Position numbers and translations under genes: made by a program | Shown here: piece by piece, positions 18,161-25,797 of the stretch | Position numbering within the stretch: the stretch's first letter is position 1 | Layout: each line of letters begins with the position of its first letter | Origin: Candidatus Andersenbacteria bacterium RIFCSPHIGHO2_02_FULL_46_16 | GTDB taxonomy: Bacteria > Patescibacteriota > Andersenbacteria > UBA10190 | NCBI GenBank assembly: GCA_001817065.1 | Contig: MHHQ01000011.1 | Span: 713-53,009 of the forward strand | DNA: 52,297 nucleotides | Reading direction: 5' to 3' | The notes under the pieces: generated by a model | Databases searched by the model: none | Seen by the model: the letters and a program-made list of their open reading frames with translations, nothing else | What the model was told of the DNA's origin: nothing

Positions 18161-19608
18161 ACGACCCTTCCTTCCTGTTTCTCCTGCAGCAATTCCTGTA
18201 TTACCAGCTTGTCGCTCCATGGCAAAATTTTCTTCCCTATCGCCATACCCATTTCTGCGCCCTTACCCGTAACCACCACTACATCATCCGAATCGGCTTT
18301 TTCTATACAATACTTAATCGCTTCTCGCCGATCGGTAATCCGTTGCCATGAGAATTGTTTGGGTTTTGCCTTGCCCCCCGACTTGTCGTCTAAAGCTCCA
18401 GAGAAAATAGCTGCCTTGTCTGAATTTTGTGTTTTGCTACCGCCATCAGACAGGGTCCCGTTCGAAACGGGACGGTTTGTCCTTTGTTTGGTTTTTGCTA
18501 CCGCCATCAGACAGGGTCCCGTTCGAAACGGAAGGGTTTGTGTCTTGTCTAAATTCTGTTCCAATCCCCTTTCTAAATCACTGAATATCTGTGCTTCATC
18601 TTCAGTCCATGGATCTTCCCGCGTCAAAACCAGCTCATCGACGTATTGAGCTACCGCCCGAGCCATTTCCGGACGCTTTCCTCTGTCTCTTAGTCCGCAC
18701 GCCCCCAGCACCGCAAATATCCTGCCGCTCGTCATCCTTCTCACCTCTTTATATAACTGCGCTAACGCATCCGGCGTCACCGCGTAGTCTATCAACACTC
18801 GTGGTAATTTATTGTTTGAAAATTGGAAATTGATACTTGAGAATTTAGGTTCAATCCATTCCATCCTTCCTAATACCTGCTTAACCCGACTAATCCCCCT
18901 TTGCACTTTCTCTTTCTCAATGCCAATAGCTTTGGCTAATAAGCTGGCCGCCAAGACATTCTCTTTGTTCCAATCTCCCTCTAATAACGTCTCTACCCTT
19001 GCCGCTTCACTCTTGGTAAATCCGATAGTTGATATCCTCGATTTTGACATTTGACTTTTGACCTTGGGACTTTTCACTATTCCCCTCTGTATCCATTTGT
19101 CATCTGCTTTGTATATCAATGCTCTTTTATCATTTATATAGGAGATGATCCTACTTTTTGCTTTGGCATATTCCTGCATCGTCCCGTGATAATCCAAATG
19201 TTCTCGCGCGATATTTAGGATGATCGCTCCATCCAACGCAATCCCCGCCAATCGATGCTGGTCTAGTGCATGGCTGGTGATTTCAATTACGACCCGCTCA
19301 ACGCCTCGGTCTTTCATTTCTCTCAACAACCTAAAAAGATCTTGGCTTCTCATTGTCGTCATTTTCGTCTCATTCACTTTCTCTTCCCCACCCAGCCAAA
19401 ACACGATAGTAGTTATCAGGCCAACCTTATCTTTTCCATATACCTCCCGCAGAATAGACCCCAATAAAATGCTGGTCGTGGTTTTGCCGTTTGTTCCTGT
19501 CACACCATACATTTTCATCCCCCGCTCCGGCCGGCCATACCATAATCGCCACGCATGCGCTTGGCAAAGATGATAGATATTTTTTAGTTGCTGATAAAGT
19601 CTGACCAT
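18157..19608 (-). CDS. murE: MurE-type Mur ligase lacking the N-terminal domain, with repeat insertions
   Basis: Mur ligases of this type add the third amino acid to UDP-MurNAc-dipeptide. The P-loop GTNGKTTT is at residues 38-45, followed by the central-domain motifs (VVIEITSHALDQHR, LNIAREHLDYHG) and the C-terminal domain (VLGACGLRDRGKRPEMA, LTREDPWTEDE). The N-terminal substrate-binding domain of about 90 residues is absent. Three stretches look inserted: residues ~178-193 and ~255-266, both encoded by word-like repeats, and ~353-400, encoded by a 61-bp tandem repeat. The amino acid added cannot be decided; the usual DNPR specificity motif is replaced by REDPW. Confidence 0.85.
   Translation of the reverse strand: MVRLYQQLKNIYHLCQAHAWRLWYGRPERGMKMYGVTGTNGKTTTSILLGSILREVYGKDKVGLITTIVFWLGGEEKVNETKMTTMRSQDLFRLLREMKDRGVERVVIEITSHALDQHRLAGIALDGAIILNIAREHLDYHGTMQEYAKAKSRIISYINDKRALIYKADDKWIQRGIVKSPKVKSQMSKSRISTIGFTKSEAARVETLLEGDWNKENVLAASLLAKAIGIEKEKVQRGISRVKQVLGRMEWIEPKFSSINFQFSNNKLPRVLIDYAVTPDALAQLYKEVRRMTSGRIFAVLGACGLRDRGKRPEMARAVAQYVDELVLTREDPWTEDEAQIFSDLERGLEQNLDKTQTLPFRTGPCLMAVAKTKQRTNRPVSNGTLSDGGSKTQNSDKAAIFSGALDDKSGGKAKPKQFSWQRITDRREAIKYCIEKADSDDVVVVTGKGAEMGMAIGKKILPWSDKLVIQELLQEKQEGRVV
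18432..18553 (-). repeat. 61-bp tandem repeat inside murE
   Basis: A 39-bp core is identical at 18432-18470 and 18493-18531, and the following 20 bases are similar, giving a period of 61. Because 61 is not a multiple of three, the two copies are read in different frames yet both stay open. The core contains GTCCCGTT-CGA-AACGGGAC, an 8-bp hairpin, complete in the first copy. Confidence 0.85.
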
Positions 19609-19810
19609 AATGCAAAACGTAAAACGTCAAACGAAAAATAACAAATCAAAATGCTAAACGATTCATTGCCTTAACATTACCAAGCAGCCTGCATTCTAAA
19701 CTATTAATTGTCATTTTACACTTTGCGCTTTTCGTTTTCAGCTATCAGCGCTCCCTTCATCCACCACATAACACAAACAGGAGATTGCTTATATTAACCA
19801 GTCGATAGAT
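19609..19810. repeat. Intergenic word-like repeats downstream of the membrane orphan and upstream of murE
   Basis: The gap holds reiterated CAAAACGTAAAACGTCAAACG words (two runs within 19612-19640) and, at 19708-19740, the related complement CATTTTACACTTTGCGCTTTTCG. No gene is seen. Matching strings occur at 21785-21904 and 46862-46915. Confidence 0.5.
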
Positions 19811-20710
19811 CTAATCAAAATATACTTGCCTTGGTTTCTCGCTTGATACGATTGAATCAAGACACTTTTGCCTTACTTTAATGTCTATCTCTTCCAGACA
19901 AAACTTTTCCTTTTCTATCCTAGATGACAACGCCGAAAGAATGCATTTCGACCTAGGTCCCAACCGTCCACCCAGTACGTCCTGGTTACTATCTTCCTGT
20001 TTAGTGGCAGTACAAATTGAAGGCTCTTTTGTTATCGCAGCAATTGCCGAATAATCACATGGCGCATAGATATCCTTCCCCAACCGCTCACACTTTTCCA
20101 ATATAATCGCCGGATCTCTTAATTGGCCTTCCTGAATTTCTTTTTTCATTTGTGTAAGTTCAGTCTTCTTGGCATCAGTTCTCTTAGTTATTGTCCTTTC
20201 TGTTATTCCCTCAACCATAACCTTACCCAGCCAAACCCTGGCAAGCAACCAAGCTACCAATAAAATAATCAGTCCAATTCTCTTCCCCCGCAGCTCTTCT
20301 ATTATGGTCGCTGCCCACCAAACCAAAACAACCTTCGAAGATTCCCACAAATAAAAAATTGGCATCACCGCATATCCTAAACTACCACTCGGATCAGCTC
20401 TACCCGCTAAAATCCTTTCTGCAAAAAAGAAAAAACCGGCGTCTACAAAAATAATTATTCCTGCCCCAAGTGCTATCAACCGGCCCAGTGCTGCCGGCCT
20501 CTTTAGTACCAACCAAGTAAAGTAAAACGATCCCAAACACCGCCATATCAATGGCCACCAATCAACCCTAAATAGCTCCTCCACAAACTCCGTTCGCGTC
20601 AGTATAAAAAAGACAGCTAAACACAAAGGTATCAATAGACCATAAAATAACTTGTCATTTTTTATTTGCTCCCTAAGGCGAAACGCTTCATTAGCTAACA
20701 CCGCACTCAT
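19811..20710 (-). CDS. Orphan membrane protein, 299 aa
   Basis: Family not recognised. The N-terminal half has about five hydrophobic spans between residues 25 and 165 (for example FYGLLIPLCLAVFFIL and GLIILLVAWLLARVWLG). The C-terminal half is a charged region with a coiled-coil-like stretch (TKRTDAKKTELTQMKKEIQEGQ) and six Cys arranged as LEKCERL, APCDYSA, SICTATK, SKCIL, KFCLEE and QKCLD. These could form disulfides outside the cell or repeated Cys-containing helical hairpins. I prefer the ATG at 20710 to a GTG 12 codons earlier, because promoter-like TATACA sequence lies between them. It follows the FemAB gene in the same direction. Confidence 0.7.
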   Translation of the reverse strand: MSAVLANEAFRLREQIKNDKLFYGLLIPLCLAVFFILTRTEFVEELFRVDWWPLIWRCLGSFYFTWLVLKRPAALGRLIALGAGIIIFVDAGFFFFAERILAGRADPSGSLGYAVMPIFYLWESSKVVLVWWAATIIEELRGKRIGLIILLVAWLLARVWLGKVMVEGITERTITKRTDAKKTELTQMKKEIQEGQLRDPAIILEKCERLGKDIYAPCDYSAIAAITKEPSICTATKQEDSNQDVLGGRLGPRSKCILSALSSRIEKEKFCLEEIDIKVRQKCLDSIVSSEKPRQVYFD

Positions 20711-20759
20711 CTTCTCAGTGTATAATACATTGTACCCCGCCCACAATACACTTTGATGG

Positions 20760-21779
20760 TTATCTCAGTACCCCTCTCATCCGCCGTGCCATGTTATATA
20801 TAGCGTAAAACGACTGGTCTAATACCAAGTCATAGGCACCAATATAATCAATCCGTTGTCCACCAAAACCCAACTTGAACCGCGTGATTCCTGCCCAAGG
20901 ATGATCGCTTTCAGATCCGTCGGCTGCTACCCCAAACAAGTCATAAGCTTTATATCCCTGCTCCTGAGCCCGTCTAATTGATTCCCACTGCAGCAAATTT
21001 GGTCCCATCAGTTCCCGCCTATCCGCTCGGCTCGCCCCATGTGCATATGTCATTCTTTCTCCATATTTAACTAAAATATGCACCGCCAATACAATACCAT
21101 CTTTTTCCGCCACTCCAATTTCTAATAATCCGACCGGACCCAGCACTTCCTGCATTGTCCGATAATAATTCGCCGGATGATAATGAAATAGTCCGCGGCC
21201 TTCCACCTCCCGGGTCAATTTCAAGAATGTATCTATGTCACTTGCTTCCCCAGAAAATCTGACTGTCACTCCTTTTCGCTGCGCCAATCGAATATTGTAT
21301 CTAGTCTTTTGGTGCATTTGTCCCAATAACTCAATCTCAGACAAGCCTAGGTCAATCACTAAAGTGTGCCGCGGCTGCACTTCCCGCTCAGATTTCTGCC
21401 AACCGCTCTGGAGTAACAGGACATCGTTTCCATTCGCTCCTTCTATCACCGGGTCACAACGGACAAAAATTGCTTTTTGTCCCCCACCTAGCTCGCGCAA
21501 TTTATCATTTAACAATCGCCAGACTCGGGGCTCTGCCCCATAGAGAGGCCCTTGCGGCACATACAGCCAGCATCGACCAAACAACACACTCCGTTCAATC
21601 ACTAATGCCACTCCCAGCAACGCCCCTTCGTCCTCCACCACCAGCCGCCATACCGGTAACCCAAAAGCCAGCTGCGTCTCGCCCCACTCCCAAGACTGCA
21701 TAAAGGAACCCTGTGGTGAATTAGTCACAAAGTTGTTCCATTTATCCTTATCCTGGTTTGTCGCTAGACGAACATGCAT
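20760..21779 (-). CDS. FemAB-family peptidoglycan bridge aminoacyltransferase
   Basis: FemX/FemAB enzymes transfer amino acids from aminoacyl-tRNA to the lipid II stem peptide, building interpeptide bridges. The 339-residue protein shows the two tandem GNAT-like domains. Typical stretches are SFMQSWEWGETQLAFG, RPRHTLVIDL-like QPRHTLVIDLGLSEIELLGQMHQ.. (seen in two parts) followed by KTRYNIRLAQRKGV, and GVAADGSESDHPWAGITRFKLGFGG near the end. No helical coiled-coil arm as in S. aureus FemA is evident. It is probably cytoplasmic and membrane-associated. Presence with MurE supports a genuine peptidoglycan pathway. Confidence 0.88.
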   Translation of the reverse strand: MHVRLATNQDKDKWNNFVTNSPQGSFMQSWEWGETQLAFGLPVWRLVVEDEGALLGVALVIERSVLFGRCWLYVPQGPLYGAEPRVWRLLNDKLRELGGGQKAIFVRCDPVIEGANGNDVLLLQSGWQKSEREVQPRHTLVIDLGLSEIELLGQMHQKTRYNIRLAQRKGVTVRFSGEASDIDTFLKLTREVEGRGLFHYHPANYYRTMQEVLGPVGLLEIGVAEKDGIVLAVHILVKYGERMTYAHGASRADRRELMGPNLLQWESIRRAQEQGYKAYDLFGVAADGSESDHPWAGITRFKLGFGGQRIDYIGAYDLVLDQSFYAIYNMARRMRGVLR

Positions 21780-21784
21780 AAATT

Positions 21785-21904
21785 AATCGTAAAACGCAAA
21801 GAGTAGATCGTAAAACAAACTAACACAACCTACCTCTGATATGAAAGTATTATAACCATACCAATATTTTGTATTTTAAAATTGTTGTTTTTCGTTTTAC
21901 GATT
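21785..21904. repeat. 12-bp inverted words between the FemAB gene and ruvA
   Basis: AATCGTAAAACG (21785-21796) is perfectly inverted as CGTTTTACGATT (21893-21904), with further GATCGTAAAAC in between. This belongs to the word-like intergenic repeats seen elsewhere in the window. Confidence 0.6.
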
Positions 21905-21911
21905 TACTTTT

Positions 21912-22472
21912 TTACTTCTGTCGTAACGCGGCTTTCACCGCTTCTTCCACCGTCTTTACGTCCTTCGGCAATTTTTGCACTGCCTCGCGCGCCTGAGCTG
22001 TTTTATACCCGATACTAACCAGCGCTTCCATCGCCGCCTGCTGCACCCCACCGGCCACCCCCGATGCCAGTGGCGCTTTTATCTTCTCTTTCAACTCCAC
22101 TAATATTCTTTCCGCCGTTTTTCTGCCCACCCCGGACACTTTTGTTAACACGACAATATCTTCCTCGGCCACTGCCTGCTCCAACACTGCCGGCGGCGCT
22201 GCTTCTAAAATAGCCATTGCTGTCCGAGGACCCACTGACGGTACCGTCAGTAATAGCTCAAAGCAAACCAAATCGCCCTTAGCCTCAAATCCGTACAAGG
22301 CTTCATTATCATCACTAACATGATGATGAATCCGTAAAGTCACTTGATCTCCCGTCAAAGCTCTCCCCAGTAAAGTCGGTAGTACCACCACCCGATAACC
22401 CACTCCTCCGGCCAATACCACCAATGATTTTTCTTCTTTTTCTACTATTTCTCCGGTAATTAATGCAATCAT
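21912..22472 (-). CDS. ruvA: Holliday junction helicase subunit RuvA
   Basis: RuvA binds four-way junctions and loads RuvB for branch migration. The OB-fold domain I (MIALITGEIVEKEEKSLVVLAGGVGYRV) is followed by the tandem helix-hairpin-helix domain II (LLTVPSVGPRTAMAILE; LTKVSGVGRKTAERILVELKEK) and, after a short linker, the small RuvB-contacting domain III (AMEALVSIGYKTAQAREAVQKL). The length of 186 residues is normal. RuvB and RuvC are not in the window. It is transcribed divergently from uvrB. Confidence 0.96.
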   Translation of the reverse strand: MIALITGEIVEKEEKSLVVLAGGVGYRVVVLPTLLGRALTGDQVTLRIHHHVSDDNEALYGFEAKGDLVCFELLLTVPSVGPRTAMAILEAAPPAVLEQAVAEEDIVVLTKVSGVGRKTAERILVELKEKIKAPLASGVAGGVQQAAMEALVSIGYKTAQAREAVQKLPKDVKTVEEAVKAALRQK

Positions 22473-22522
22473 AAGCTAAGGTTACGATGTCCCACTTAAC
22501 CCGGCAAGCAATTTTTAGGATG

Positions 22523-22551
22523 TTGACTGCCTTTAATACCCTTGCGATATT
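22523..22551 (+). promoter_or_regulatory. uvrB promoter
   Basis: TTGACT (22523-22528), a 17-bp spacer and GATATT (22546-22551) lie 26 bases ahead of the uvrB GTG. Confidence 0.5.
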
Positions 22552-22577
22552 AGCCTATCAAAGATACTCTGCTTGAC

Positions 22578-24665
22578 GTGACTCAGAATAATTTCAAGCT
22601 TCAAGCACCCTATAAGCCAGCTGGGGACCAGCCCCAAGCGATCAAAAATTTAGTGGCGGGACTGAAAAAGGGCTACCAGCGACAAACATTGTTAGGTGTA
22701 ACTGGCAGCGGTAAAACCTACACGATGGGCTCCGTCATCGCCCAAATGCAAAAACCAGCCTTGGTAATCAGTCACAACAAAACATTAGCAGCTCAACTAG
22801 TTGAAGAGTTTCGGGAATTCTTCCCTGACAATGCTGTTGAATACTTTGTTTCTTATTATGATTATTACCAGCCTGAAGCATACCTAGCTCGTACTGATAC
22901 TTATATTGCCAAGGATGCCAGCATCAATAAAGAGATTGATCGCCTCCGCCACTCAGCGATGGAAGCTATTCTCACCCGCCGTGATGTAATAGTCGTCGCC
23001 TCCGTCTCCTGCATCTATGGTCTCGGCTCACCGGCTAGCTATTTCGACCTTCGTCTTCAGCTAAACAAACAAGGAGCTTTCTCCCAACGCGATATTCTAC
23101 GTCAACTAACTGACCTGCAATACACCCGTAACGACATCAATTTGCCACACGGCACCTTCCGTGTACGCGGGGACACTATCGACATCCACCCCTCTGGCGA
23201 AGAACGATTGCTCCGCATTGAGTCCTTCGGCCGCACTATTGAACGTCTCCTCTATCTCAACGAACTGACCGGCGAAGTCATCTCCTCGGTCGATTCCGCC
23301 GCTGTCTTTCCTGCCACCTTCTTCATCACCAATGCCAAGCAACTAACCAAAGCATTATCAGCCATCAAAGAAGAAATGACGGAGCAGGTCACCCACTTTG
23401 AAAAAAGCCATAAACTTATCGAAGCCCAACGCATCGCAGAACGCACCAACTACGACCTAGAAATGATTCAGCAAGTAGGTTTTGTTTCCGGGATAGAAAA
23501 CTACTCCCGCCATATTGACGGTCGCCAGGCTAACCAGCCCCCCGCTACCTTGCTTGATTACTTTATTCATACCCACGGTCCCAATGGCTTCCTTACTTTT
23601 GCCGATGAATCCCATATGACCATTCCGCAAGTTGGTGCCATGTATGGGGGCGACAAGGCACGCAAAGATAGTTTAATCGACTTTGGCTTCCGTTTGCCCT
23701 CTGCCCGAGACAATCGACCCCTCAAGTTTAATGAATTTGAGGAACGTCTTGGCTCCACCATTTTTGTCTCCGCTACTCCCAGCCAGTATGAACTCAACAC
23801 CAGTCAGCAGGTCGTCGAGCAGTTAGTCCGTCCAACCGGCTTGGTTGATCCCACTATTCTGATCCGCCCTCTTACCCATCAAGTCGATGACATTATTAAC
23901 GAAATTAAGAACCGCACTAAGTCGGCTGTAAGTAAAGAAGCACTAGGCACATCAACACAGCAACGCGTGCTGTCGGCCGGGAAAACACCAGGTGTTGATA
24001 AAAAAACACCTGGTGTTGAGGAGGCCGCTCTCACCAGTCGTGTCCTCGTCACTACTCTCACCAAGCGTATGGCCGAGGAGCTCTCGACCTATTTAGTGGA
24101 AATGGGCATCAAGTGTGCCTACCTTCACTCTGAAATCGACACCATGCAACGCCTCGTTATCCTGCGCGATCTTCGCTTGGGTAAATATGACGTCTTGGTT
24201 GGCATTAACTTGCTTCGTGAGGGCCTTGATCTTCCGGAAGTATCTTTGGTCGCTATTATGGATGCCGACAAGGAGGGTTTTTTGCGTTCCGCCACCACTC
24301 TCGTCCAAACGATGGGTCGTGCTGCCCGCCATATCAACGGCCAGGTTATTATGTATGCTGACCGCATTACCGGCTCCATGCAACAGGCTATCGACGAGAC
24401 CAACCGCCGTCGGACCATTCAACAAACATTCAACCGACGCCACCACATCACTCCCCGCTCCATTCAAAAAGCCATTAGAGCCAGCACGATCACCAGCCGC
24501 CCACCAACTGTTATCAACGACCTGGACCCCGACGAGATTCCTCCCGACGAACGCCTCCGCATCATAAAGGAGCTGACCGGTAAAATGGACCTGGCTGCCC
24601 GCAACCTCGAATTCGAACAAGCCGCTACCCTCCGGGACACAATTTCCAAATTACGCCAAGACTAA
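22578..24665 (+). CDS. uvrB: Excinuclease ABC subunit B (UvrB) with a repeat-encoded insertion
   Basis: UvrB verifies damage after loading by UvrA and recruits UvrC. Domain 1a holds Walker A (GVTGSGKT) and the beta-hairpin motif YYDYYQPEAY. The later helicase motifs (FLTFADESHMTIPQVGAMYGGD; GINLLREGLDLPEVSLVAIMDADKEGF) are intact, and the C-terminal UVR domain (LTGKMDLAARNLEFEQAATLRD) closes the protein. Residues ~448-484 form an extra segment just before RVLVTTLTKRMAEE, encoded partly by two mirrored palindromes (AACACCAGGTGTT, AACACCTGGTGTT). The start is GTG without an SD motif. A second, degenerate copy of the last ~140 bases lies 3.5 kb downstream. Confidence 0.97.
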   Translation: MTQNNFKLQAPYKPAGDQPQAIKNLVAGLKKGYQRQTLLGVTGSGKTYTMGSVIAQMQKPALVISHNKTLAAQLVEEFREFFPDNAVEYFVSYYDYYQPEAYLARTDTYIAKDASINKEIDRLRHSAMEAILTRRDVIVVASVSCIYGLGSPASYFDLRLQLNKQGAFSQRDILRQLTDLQYTRNDINLPHGTFRVRGDTIDIHPSGEERLLRIESFGRTIERLLYLNELTGEVISSVDSAAVFPATFFITNAKQLTKALSAIKEEMTEQVTHFEKSHKLIEAQRIAERTNYDLEMIQQVGFVSGIENYSRHIDGRQANQPPATLLDYFIHTHGPNGFLTFADESHMTIPQVGAMYGGDKARKDSLIDFGFRLPSARDNRPLKFNEFEERLGSTIFVSATPSQYELNTSQQVVEQLVRPTGLVDPTILIRPLTHQVDDIINEIKNRTKSAVSKEALGTSTQQRVLSAGKTPGVDKKTPGVEEAALTSRVLVTTLTKRMAEELSTYLVEMGIKCAYLHSEIDTMQRLVILRDLRLGKYDVLVGINLLREGLDLPEVSLVAIMDADKEGFLRSATTLVQTMGRAARHINGQVIMYADRITGSMQQAIDETNRRRTIQQTFNRRHHITPRSIQKAIRASTITSRPPTVINDLDPDEIPPDERLRIIKELTGKMDLAARNLEFEQAATLRDTISKLRQD
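23984..24017. repeat. Paired palindromes inserted in uvrB
   Basis: AACACC-A-GGTGTT (23984-23996) and AACACC-T-GGTGTT (24005-24017) are each palindromic and are reverse complements of one another. They encode KTPGVDKKTPGVEE inside a segment that the UvrB family otherwise lacks. Confidence 0.85.
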
Positions 24666-24798
24666 ACAATGTATCTGTCATGTGCCAGCTGAGCATCACT
24701 GCGCCGAGGCAGTTTAATAAAATAATTTTTTTTCCTGCTTCAACCCCACCACCGCCGACTAATAACCTTTCTTGTGACAACAAGTCCGTCTTATATAT

Positions 24799-24826
24799 TT
24801 GACATATTACCATCTTTAACTAGTAT
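24799..24826 (+). promoter_or_regulatory. Promoter of the secreted orphan
   Basis: TTGACA (24799-24804), a 16-bp spacer and TAGTAT (24821-24826) precede the next gene by about 50 bases. The gap from the uvrB stop to here shows no gene. Confidence 0.5.
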
Positions 24827-24874
24827 GTTTAGTGGTTGACTTTTCGTTCCTTTACCAACTTGGGGAGAAAAACG

Positions 24875-25441
24875 ATGTGGTATTTCAAGATGATTATTTC
24901 TTGTGTTACAACGACCATCTCCATGATCACGCTAGTAAACGCAGACGTGACCATTCACCGCGAAGGAGATGCTGACCAAAGTATTCTCAAGGTATCAAAT
25001 ATTACTCTGGAAGAAACAGCCGAAAAAAAAGTATCCCTCCACATTTTTGATGACGAGAAAAAAAACAGATTCACACTGTCTATGAGTAACGCCGAGTTGA
25101 ACGAGTTGGCCAAGGAGATAACTACTCGCTTGGACTACAGAAAAGAAACAGTCCTTGATACAAATCACCCGTTTTACCAACAGGCCGCGGCCAGAGGACC
25201 AGTTAAAATTGAAAGATTGTCCGTTAGCGAATGTCGCACTTTTCATCTCGACCAGGCAGCACAACATAAAGACTTACATGCCAAAGCGTACTTCTGTTAT
25301 ATCGGAACCAGCGATAACAACCGATTGATCATCGATAATATCCAATTAGCAGTTGGTTCAGAAAAAATGATTTATCTCCTGCTTCTGCTCACCGACAAGG
25401 ACGCCAAGTCATTAGTAACTGCCATCGATAAACGAACTTAG
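24875..25441 (+). CDS. Secreted orphan protein, 188 aa
   Basis: Family not recognised. The ATG is preceded by a strong GGGGAG site (24862-24867), so I reject the upstream in-frame start. The first 25 residues form a signal peptide or anchor (WYFKMIISCVTTTISMITLVNA, then D). The rest is soluble, rich in beta-type sequence, with two Cys (SECRTF, AYFCYIG) that could form one disulfide, and a hydrophobic stretch near the end (MIYLLLLLTDKD). It has its own promoter and an intrinsic terminator, so it is a one-gene unit. It is the first gene of the segment bracketed by uvrB 3' copies. Confidence 0.7.
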   Translation: MWYFKMIISCVTTTISMITLVNADVTIHREGDADQSILKVSNITLEETAEKKVSLHIFDDEKKNRFTLSMSNAELNELAKEITTRLDYRKETVLDTNHPFYQQAAARGPVKIERLSVSECRTFHLDQAAQHKDLHAKAYFCYIGTSDNNRLIIDNIQLAVGSEKMIYLLLLLTDKDAKSLVTAIDKRT

Positions 25442-25454
25442 CCCCCCCTACATG

Positions 25455-25479
25455 CTCCCAACCTAATGGGAGTTTTTTT
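25455..25479 (+). terminator. Intrinsic terminator of the secreted orphan
   Basis: CTCCCA-ACCTAA-TGGGAG forms a 6-bp hairpin followed by seven T. Confidence 0.85.
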
Positions 25480-25702
25480 AAATTAACTAAAGGCCTTTTG
25501 AGTGTTGACTATGGAGCCCCACCCCGCCGCAGACGAAGTGGTCCCCGCGATAACGAGGCATCCCGACAACCTGGCGCATGGCAGAATCTCACGTAGCAGC
25601 CAACTGTCTACCCCGATTTGTTCCGCTATCGGTGGAGCTACGCGGCATTATCCCATTCGCACCTTGTCGACCAAAGCCTTGGCGACGGCTGATTCATCCA
25701 CC

Positions 25703-25742
25703 CCCGCCACCGGCGGGGTAGTTTTCTGCGCAGTGGGATAAA
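25703..25742 (+). repeat. 40-bp hairpin repeat, copy 2
   Basis: Matches 10180-10219 with one substitution, including the CCCGCC-ACC-GGCGGG hairpin and the GTTTTCTGCGCAGTGGGATAAA tail. The surrounding gap (25480-25797) is richer in G+C than its neighbours and otherwise shows nothing that can be called a gene. Confidence 0.7.
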
Positions 25743-25797
25743 CCACTACCAGCTCGACTAGCTTCTCAGCAAATCACCTAGCAGGCGAAATCCTTGG

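Noticed and set aside
18452-18473. Hairpin GTCCCG-TTCGAAA-CGGGAC resembling a tRNA T-arm
   Set aside because: The stem and loop fit a T-arm, but no acceptor, D or anticodon arm can be built around it, and a near copy occurs 61 bases away inside murE.
18432-18553. CRISPR array
   Set aside because: Only two units, no spacer variability of the right kind, located inside a coding gene, and no cas genes in the window.
22523-22551. LexA box ahead of uvrB
   Set aside because: No CTGT-N8-ACAG or GAAC-N4-GTTC type site was found in the uvrB-ruvA gap; only a plain promoter is supported.
25502-25741. 79-codon frame on the plus strand after the secreted orphan
   Set aside because: It starts at a weak codon, has no ribosome site, spans the 40-bp hairpin repeat, and its composition reflects GC-rich intergenic DNA.
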